Of a DNA stretch of 12,070 nt, positions 7,617-12,070 are shown in pieces. The DNA comes from Bacteroidales bacterium. Its GTDB lineage: Bacteria; Bacteroidota; Bacteroidia; Bacteroidales; WCHB1-69. Position 1 is the first letter of the stretch. Each line of letters starts with the position of its first letter. The notes beneath the pieces were generated by a model. It saw only the letters and a program-made list of their open reading frames with translations. It was not told the DNA's origin and searched no databases. The DNA lies in NCBI GenBank assembly GCA_031257735.1, contig JAIROC010000162.1, positions 1 through 12,070 on the forward strand, read 5' to 3'. A program made the translations under genes and the position numbers.

Positions 7617-8001
7617 ATTATTTGTGTACTCAATATTTACATTCTACCAAACCTGCATCTCTCTCTTTGGATAAACGGATTACCTTTTGCGCTTACGGCA
7701 CATTTTACGGCTTTAACGCTTTATTTAAATGAATTTCCTGTCAAACGGCATGAAGCTACAATTTATTATTCAATATACGGAAAACGAGATATGCTTTTTT
7801 TTTTCGTTTAAGCTGTCTTAATGTTGCAAAGGTATTCATTTTTATTTCATCGGAGACAGTGATTAAAAGAAAAAATAAATAGAGACACACATTATCATGA
7901 ACAGCGTAAGCATGTATGCCTCTATATGTCTTTACGAGAGACAAAGTTTATATTTCTCTCTCATGTAATCGTTTATTGAGTAATTCTACTGAATATTTAA
8001 T
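7617..8001. other. Intergenic region between rpsJ and the ATPase operon
   Basis: This 385-bp stretch contains no convincing gene. It holds the right copy of the 22-bp repeat with a promoter-like core (7819-7840). A weak GAGAGA/TCTCTC inverted repeat (7936-7960) lies soon after rpsJ, without a T-tract. Nearer the ATPase, CAGGTTTG (7657-7650, minus strand) is a one-mismatch -7 box about 34 nt before the ATPase ATG. On the plus strand, about 7616-7809 is open in one frame with protein-like words (WINGLPFALTAHF, VKRHEATIYYSIYGK) but no start codon in a sensible place. It may be a decayed gene fragment. Confidence 0.5.
7819..7840 (-). promoter_or_regulatory. Promoter-like 22-bp repeat, right copy
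   Basis: The minus strand carries the box TACCTTTG (7833-7826) in a 22-bp sequence identical to the lipid-kinase promoter region at 5351-5372. It could drive the ATPase-DUF4435 operon with a leader of roughly 200 nt. There is no clear -33 element. Beyond the 22 bases the flanks differ, apart from a loosely similar CTGT/CTTA stretch. Confidence 0.4.
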
Positions 8002-8319
8002 CTACAAAACTTTAATTTCAACTTCTACGCCGCTTGGTAATTCCAATTTCATCAAGGCTTCAATTGTTTTCGAGGTAGTTCCATAAATATCCAGCACACG
8101 TTTATAAGAAGATAATTGAAACTGTTCTCTTGATTTTTTATTTACAAAGGTAGAACGGTTCACTGTAAATATCCTCTTTTGCGTAGGCAATGGAATAGGT
8201 CCAACGACTACCACTTTATTATCTTTAACAGCATTAACTGTTTTTACAATTTTTTCAGATGATTTATCCACCAAATTATGGTCGTATGACTTTAATTTTA
8301 TTCTTACTTTTTGATTCAC
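8002..8319 (-). CDS. rpsJ: 30S ribosomal protein S10
   Basis: S10 is a component of the small-subunit head and in other bacteria also serves as NusE in antitermination. The 105-aa sequence has the hallmark stretches RIKLKSYDHNL, GPIPLPT, FTVNRSTFVNKKSREQF and KLELPSGVEVEIKV. It is about four residues longer than usual (101). Most of the difference lies at residues 29-39 (NAVKDNKVVVV), where relatives have a shorter turn around Thr-Gly. The start is GTG (8319-8317), 13 nt after the fusA stop and without a Shine-Dalgarno, consistent with translational coupling. It is the last gene of the str operon here; rplC does not follow. Confidence 0.97.
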   Translation of the reverse strand: MNQKVRIKLKSYDHNLVDKSSEKIVKTVNAVKDNKVVVVGPIPLPTQKRIFTVNRSTFVNKKSREQFQLSSYKRVLDIYGTTSKTIEALMKLELPSGVEVEIKVL

Positions 8320-8332
8320 GTTAAAAAAATAT

Positions 8333-10426
8333 TTAATTATTGCTTAATTTCCATTTAGATAGTAATGTTTCTATTATATTTGCGGGAGGTTGAGTATAAT
8401 GAGAAAATTCCATTGTTACGGTTCCTCTTCCTGATGTCAGGGAACGCAGGTTTGTGATATAACCAAACATTTCTGCCAAAGGAACTTTCACTCTTATATA
8501 CTGTACGCCTTGTTTTGCCGATATTTCTTCTACAATAGCTCTTCTTCTATTTAGATCGCCTGTAACTGCGCCCAAATAGTCATCAGGCGTAACAACTTCC
8601 ACTTTCATGATGGGTTCTAACAAGGTTGGGTTTGCTTTTTTTGCCGCTTTTCTGAAACCTTTTTGAGCACAAATCTCAAAAGAATAGGTATCCGAATCAA
8701 CCGTATGAAAGGAGCCGTCAATCAATCGGACTTTAACCCCCATCATGGGATAACCTAACAGAGGACCAGAAGTAAGCGCTTTTTCAAATCCTTTTTCTAT
8801 TGCGGGAATATATTCTTTCGGAATATTTCCGCCTCTGATTTCGTTGATAAACTCCAATCCTTTTCCTTCTTCAGAAGGAGACATTTCAAATTCAATATCT
8901 GCAAACTGACCTCTTCCGCCCGATTGTTTTTTATGTATTTCTTTATGTTTTACTGTAACGGTAATTGCTTCTCGATAGGATACAATTGGATTTCCTGCAT
9001 TAGTTTCCACCTTAAATTCTCTGCGTAAACGGTCTAATATAATCTCCAAATGTAATTCACCCATACCGCTAATAATGGTTTGCCCAGAATCTTCATCCGT
9101 AAAAACGCGAAATGTAGGGTCTTCATCTGCCAATTTCTGTAAGGAAATGGCAAGTCTATCCAAATCATCCTGTGCTTTAGGTTCTATTGCTATTTGGATA
9201 ACAGGCTCTGGAAATTCAATTGATTCCAAGATAATAGGATGTTTTTCGTCGCAGACAGTATTTCCTGTACGCATTTCTTTTATTCCAACCAATACGCCTA
9301 TATCTCCAGCGCTAATTTCATCCAAAGGTTTCTGTTTATTGGCATGCATTTCAAAAATACGGGAAATACGCTCTTTTTTTCCTGTTGCCGTATTCAAAAC
9401 GTAAGAACCAGCTTTAAGAACTCCCGAATAAACCCTGAAAAAAGCAATCTTCCCAACAAAAGGATCAGAAGTTATTTTAAATATCAACCCTGAAAACGGT
9501 TCATTAATATTGGGACGTCTAATCTCTTCCTTATTTGTTACCGTATTGATACCGACAATTGCTTCCTTGTCCAACGGACTTGGCAAATATAATGTTATTG
9601 CATCCAACAAATGCTGTACCCCTTTATTTTTAAATGAAGAACCACATAAAACAGGCGTAATGCGATTACATATTGTTGCGGCTCTGACAGCGTTAATAAT
9701 ATCTTCTGAAGTAATTTGTTCAGGATCGTCCAAAAATTTCTGTAATAAATCTTCACTTTCTTCTGCAACACCTTCCACTAACTTTAGACGATATTCATAA
9801 ACCTGTTCTTGAATATCCGACGGAACAGCAACCTCTACAAAAACTTGTCCTTGTGTAGTTTCATCCCATACGTAGGCTTTATTATATACCAAGTCGACAA
9901 TTCCTTCAAAATCATCTTCCGCGCCAATAGGAATTTGCAAAAGGACAGGATTTGCGCCTAATTTATTTTTGAGTTGCGAAACAACGTCAAAAAAATCCGC
10001 CCCCATTCTGTCCATTTTATTAATGTAACTAATGCGAGGAACTTTATATTTGTCTGCCTGTCTCCAGACGGTTTCAGATTGAGGCTCTACGCCTCCTACT
10101 GCACAAAATAAAGCCACAGCTCCATCCAATACACGCAAAGAACGTTCTACTTCTACTGTAAAATCAACATGTCCCGGCGTATCAATCAGATTAATTTTAT
10201 ACATTTGATTATCGCGCGTCCATGAAACGGTAGTTGCCGCAGAAGTAATGGTAATACCTCTTTCCTGCTCTTGCTCCATAAAGTCCATTGTTGCAGCGCC
10301 GTCATCTACTTCCCCCAATTTATAATTTTTCCCCGTATAATACAATATCCGCTCTGTTGTTGTTGTTTTACCTGCATCAATATGAGCCATGATACCTATA
10401 TTCCGTGTCAAATTCAAATCAGCCAC
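8333..10426 (-). CDS. fusA: Translation elongation factor G
   Basis: EF-G is the GTPase that drives ribosomal translocation and, with RRF, ribosome recycling. The 697-aa protein contains every G motif: AHIDAGKT (14-21), RGITI (56-60), DTPGH (82-86), NKMD (136-139) and GSSFKNKG (262-269). Domain II starts near 290, GMGELHLE is at 454-461 and the domain IV signature SGGRGQFAD is at 502-510. The C-terminus is complete. Translation starts at GTG (10426-10424), preceded by AAGGAG (10440-10435) with an 8-nt spacer. That Shine-Dalgarno is notable in a phylum that mostly ignores such sites. The gene follows rpsG by 45 nt and is the canonical operon copy. Confidence 0.98.
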   Translation of the reverse strand: MADLNLTRNIGIMAHIDAGKTTTTERILYYTGKNYKLGEVDDGAATMDFMEQEQERGITITSAATTVSWTRDNQMYKINLIDTPGHVDFTVEVERSLRVLDGAVALFCAVGGVEPQSETVWRQADKYKVPRISYINKMDRMGADFFDVVSQLKNKLGANPVLLQIPIGAEDDFEGIVDLVYNKAYVWDETTQGQVFVEVAVPSDIQEQVYEYRLKLVEGVAEESEDLLQKFLDDPEQITSEDIINAVRAATICNRITPVLCGSSFKNKGVQHLLDAITLYLPSPLDKEAIVGINTVTNKEEIRRPNINEPFSGLIFKITSDPFVGKIAFFRVYSGVLKAGSYVLNTATGKKERISRIFEMHANKQKPLDEISAGDIGVLVGIKEMRTGNTVCDEKHPIILESIEFPEPVIQIAIEPKAQDDLDRLAISLQKLADEDPTFRVFTDEDSGQTIISGMGELHLEIILDRLRREFKVETNAGNPIVSYREAITVTVKHKEIHKKQSGGRGQFADIEFEMSPSEEGKGLEFINEIRGGNIPKEYIPAIEKGFEKALTSGPLLGYPMMGVKVRLIDGSFHTVDSDTYSFEICAQKGFRKAAKKANPTLLEPIMKVEVVTPDDYLGAVTGDLNRRRAIVEEISAKQGVQYIRVKVPLAEMFGYITNLRSLTSGRGTVTMEFSHYTQPPANIIETLLSKWKLSNN

Positions 10427-10434
10427 TGTGTATT

Positions 10435-10440
10435 CTCCTT
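10435..10440 (-). promoter_or_regulatory. Strong Shine-Dalgarno of fusA
   Basis: AAGGAG on the minus strand lies 8 nt before the GTG start. It supports the GTG as the true start, because no ATG lies closer at the same N-terminal position. The other genes examined in this window lack a comparable site at normal spacing. Confidence 0.7.
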
Positions 10441-10471
10441 ATTATTGTTAGCTTGTTATTAATCGTTTCTA

Positions 10472-10939
10472 TTAAAAACGGAAATGAGAGAATGCCTTGT
10501 TTGCTTCTGCCATTCTGTGTATGTCTTCTTTTCGTTTAAATGCAGCTCCTTCTCCTTTTTGTGCTGCAATAATTTCACCCGCCAATTTTTGACTCATCGA
10601 CTTTTCATGACGTTTACGTGAATAATTAATCAAATTTTTCATACCAACAGATTGTTTTCTTCCCTCTCGAATTTCGGTAGGTATTTGAAATGTTGCACCT
10701 CCTATTCGTCTGCTTCGGACTTCAAGATTGGGTGTTACATTTCCCAATGCTTCTTTCCATACTTCAAGTCCATTTCTTCCTGTTTTTTCGGAAACTATGT
10801 CTATTGCGTCATAAAATATATTGAATGCAATATTCTTTTTTCCTTCCAACATAATGTTGTTTACAAACTTTGTTACCTGTGTATCATTAAATTTGGGGTC
10901 AGGTAATATAATTCTTTTCTTCGGTTTTGTTTTTCTCAT
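10472..10939 (-). CDS. rpsG: 30S ribosomal protein S7
   Basis: S7 is the primary binder of the 3' major domain of 16S rRNA and lines the E-site. The sequence is 155 aa, close to the usual 156-158. It shows the typical KKRIILPDPKF start, the FVNNIMLEGKK helix, VRSRRIGGATFQIPTEIR (beta-hairpin region, about 74-91), and a C-terminal RKEDIHRMAEANKAFSHFRF. The ATG (10939-10937) is 51 nt downstream of the rpsL stop and the gene is followed by fusA, the standard str operon order. In E. coli S7 represses this operon; no equivalent RNA site was identified here. Confidence 0.97.
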   Translation of the reverse strand: MRKTKPKKRIILPDPKFNDTQVTKFVNNIMLEGKKNIAFNIFYDAIDIVSEKTGRNGLEVWKEALGNVTPNLEVRSRRIGGATFQIPTEIREGRKQSVGMKNLINYSRKRHEKSMSQKLAGEIIAAQKGEGAAFKRKEDIHRMAEANKAFSHFRF

Positions 10940-10990
10940 GCTCTTTTTCTTTTTAAAGAACTTTTGTTATACATATATTGATAATAAGTA

Positions 10991-11371
10991 TTATGATTTT
11001 GCTTTAGGTCGTTTTGTTCCATATTTGGAGCGTCTTTGCGTTCTTCCTTCCACGCCTGATGTATCCAATGCACCTCGTATAATATGATATCTAACACCCG
11101 GAAGGTCTTTTACCCTGCCGCCTCTAATCATCACGATTGAGTGTTCCTGTAAATTATGTCCTTCTCCCGGTATGTAGGCATTTACTTCTTTTTGATTGGT
11201 AAGTTTTACCCTTGCTACTTTTCGCATAGCGGAATTAGGCTTTTTTGGTGTTGTTGTATAAACTCTTACACAAACACCTCTCCTTTGAGGACATCCGTCC
11301 AATGCTGGAGATTTACTTTTGTACTTAAGTTGTTTTCTTCCTTTTCTTACTAACTGTTGTATTGTAGGCAT
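10991..11371 (-). CDS. rpsL: 30S ribosomal protein S12
   Basis: S12 sits at the decoding centre and controls accuracy. The 126-aa sequence begins MPTIQQLVRKGR and contains TTPKKPNSAMRK (K43) and GGRVKDLPGVRYH (K88, P91). All the positions commonly changed in streptomycin-resistant or dependent mutants are wild type, so S12 gives no reason to expect resistance. The C-terminus is basic (RRSKYGTKRPKAKS) and shorter than the lysine-rich tails of some Bacteroidales. It is the first gene of the str operon, preceded by a Bacteroidota promoter and a leader of about 78 nt. The ATG at 11371 has an AAGGA 14 nt upstream, too far to act as a normal ribosome binding site. Confidence 0.98.
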   Translation of the reverse strand: MPTIQQLVRKGRKQLKYKSKSPALDGCPQRRGVCVRVYTTTPKKPNSAMRKVARVKLTNQKEVNAYIPGEGHNLQEHSIVMIRGGRVKDLPGVRYHIIRGALDTSGVEGRTQRRSKYGTKRPKAKS

Positions 11372-11423
11372 ATTTTACAATTATTTCCTTACTTTTTTTA
11401 AAATATTATTCACGATTAATTTA

Positions 11424-11448
11424 CCCGAAATGGCTCTCTTTTTTCGGG
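11424..11448 (-). promoter_or_regulatory. 5'-terminal hairpin of the str operon mRNA
   Basis: On the minus strand CCCGAAA (11448-11442) pairs with TTTCGGG (11430-11424) across an 11-nt loop. The predicted transcription start from the -7 box falls within about 1-4 nt of the stem, so the mRNA would begin with a closed hairpin. It may stabilise the message or be a regulatory site; the role is inferred. Confidence 0.5.
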
Positions 11449-11452
11449 ACTG

Positions 11453-11460
11453 CAAATGTA
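11453..11460 (-). promoter_or_regulatory. Bacteroidota -7 box for the rpsL-rpsG-fusA-rpsJ operon
   Basis: TACATTTG followed by CAG matches TAnnTTTG. It lies about 80 nt upstream of the rpsL ATG. A long T/A-rich stretch precedes it and no clear TTTG -33 box is found at 19-20 bp. Confidence 0.65.
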
Positions 11461-11827
11461 CAATTTTTTTTTCTATTATACGCTATCTTCTTTCATTTTA
11501 ATTTTAAAAAAAGATTTTAGCTTGATTTTTCTTCTTTCGAACCCGTCTCTCAAACAAAATATATGCAACTAAATAAATGACAATCAAACCTGTCTTCCTT
11601 ATTTTATGACAGAGAACAAATGTTTATTTCTTTTTTGAAACAGAAAAAAAATGACAGCTTGCAACCGACTTTTCACCAAAAAAACGAGAAAATCCAACCT
11701 GACATCTTCATTTTTTCCGTTCAATTTCGACGGGAAATCGTGCATGTCGACCAATTTTCGATACAAATTTCACAAAATAATTTCCCAAAAATAAAATGCA
11801 AAAGCGAACGAATATCTCCCAACAAAA

Positions 11828-11849
11828 TGGAACTCCTTACGGAGTTCTA
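11828..11849. repeat. GAACTCC-TTAC-GGAGTTC hairpin
   Basis: This is a perfect 7-bp inverted repeat (11830-11836 with 11841-11847), extendable to 9 bp with one G-T pair, around a TTAC loop. There is no T-tract on either side, so it resembles a dispersed palindromic unit more than a terminator. Confidence 0.6.
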
Positions 11850-11895
11850 CAACAAATTTAATCGCTTCTTCTATTGATATGAATGCCCTACATTA

Positions 11896-11923
11896 ATTGA
11901 AAATTGAAAATTGAAAATTGAAA
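11896..11923. repeat. Four tandem copies of ATTGAAA
   Basis: Four exact 7-bp units in a row are followed by a partial fifth (ATGAA). Such arrays can vary in copy number by slippage. Their function is unknown. Confidence 0.9.
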
Positions 11924-11956
11924 ATGAACTGACGAATGATGATGTTCGACTAACGG

Positions 11957-12004
11957 CGTCATTGCGAGCGGGTATATCTTTCAAATAAACAAAAGGGAAT
12001 GACG
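11957..12004. repeat. CGTCATTGCGAG-type repeat with inverted end
   Basis: CGTCATT (11957-11963, continuing GCGAGCG) is matched by AATGACG (11998-12004) as a 7-bp inverted repeat spaced by 34 nt. The CGTCATTGCGAG word is familiar as an intergenic repeat in many bacterial genomes; that comparison is from memory. Confidence 0.5.
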
Positions 12005-12043
12005 TTTATACTATGCGCAGTTTACGGTATGGGATAAACAGAA

Positions 12044-12070
12044 ACGGCTGAAAGCCGTAAATCAATAGCG
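12044..12070. repeat. Partial second copy of the palindrome-rich repeat
   Basis: ACGGCT-GAA-AGCCGT (12044-12058) is a perfect 6-bp palindrome, followed by AAATCAATAGC. It aligns with 3391-3415 (GGCTGAAAGCC, then AATCAATAGC), differing at the two or three bases between these words. The copy runs off the window end. Confidence 0.75.

Larger units (their letters stand above)
11461..12070. other. Gene-free right flank
   Basis: About 610 bp upstream of the rpsL promoter with no credible gene. An 85-codon plus-strand reading frame (11620-11877) has low-complexity, unrecognisable translation and overlaps a hairpin repeat. The first half (11461-11820) shows nothing distinct beyond AT-richness and a 5-bp CTGTC/GACAG inverted repeat (11590-11612). 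The second half is a cluster of short repeats listed separately. Confidence 0.6.

Noticed and set aside
7756..7944. A 62-codon minus-strand reading frame upstream of the ATPase.
   Set aside because: It starts with TTG, has no recognisable domain and contains the promoter-like 22-bp repeat; it is best explained as non-coding.
7936..7960. GAGAGA/TCTCTC inverted repeat as the rpsJ terminator.
   Set aside because: The stem is short, the loop long and no T-tract follows, so it is too weak to call.
11620..11877. An 85-codon plus-strand reading frame right of the str operon.
   Set aside because: The translation is low in complexity and unlike any family I know, and its 3' part is built on a hairpin repeat.
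1..12070. CRISPR array or phage genes.
   Set aside because: No regularly spaced repeat-spacer pattern and no integrase, structural or lysis gene was seen on either strand.

Overview
The window looks like chromosomal DNA from an AT-rich member of the Bacteroidota, most likely Bacteroidales. The supporting signs are TAnnTTTG-type -7 promoter boxes (TATCTTTGCA, TACCTTTGCA, TACATTTGCA), the gene order rpsL-rpsG-fusA-rpsJ, a general lack of Shine-Dalgarno sequences, and protein sequences that read like Bacteroidales versions of their families. No plasmid, phage or transposase gene is visible.

Layout, left to right. On the plus strand, 1-1860 encodes a five-helix membrane protein with an outward-facing LtaS-type sulfatase/phosphotransferase domain. 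All other genes are on the minus strand. A PfkB-family (adenosine/ribokinase-like) sugar kinase at 1967-2947 converges on it. Upstream of the kinase lie an intrinsic terminator and a tRNA-Asn(GUU) gene with a good Bacteroidota promoter. Next comes a 518-bp gene-free stretch that ends in a palindrome-rich repeat of about 200 bp, which abuts the stop codon of a DEDDh exonuclease. The exonuclease is the second gene of an operon headed by a diacylglycerol/lipid kinase.

The most interesting segment is 5400-7616. It is a tightly coupled two-gene operon: an SMC/ABC-type AAA ATPase, then, after 3 nt, a DUF4435 protein with TOPRIM-type acidic motifs. This ATPase plus DUF4435 architecture matches AriA/AriB of the PARIS anti-phage system. 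The cassette lies between two same-orientation copies of a 22-bp sequence (5351-5372 and 7819-7840), each containing a promoter-like TACCTTTGCA core.

To its right is the str operon (rpsL, rpsG, fusA, rpsJ; 11371 down to 8002). It stops at rpsJ: the usual next genes (rplC, rplD and onward) are missing, and the defence cassette lies downstream instead. The rpsL mRNA appears to begin with a 7-bp hairpin, and fusA has a GTG start with a strong Shine-Dalgarno, which is unusual for this phylum. The last 700 bp carry no gene. They hold the rpsL promoter and a mosaic of short repeats: a hairpin, four copies of ATTGAAA, a CGTCATTGCGAG-type repeat, and the beginning of a second copy of the palindrome-rich repeat seen near 3390.

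The housekeeping genes do not form one pathway. The coherent units are the str translation operon, the lipid kinase-exonuclease pair, and the putative defence pair inserted between them.
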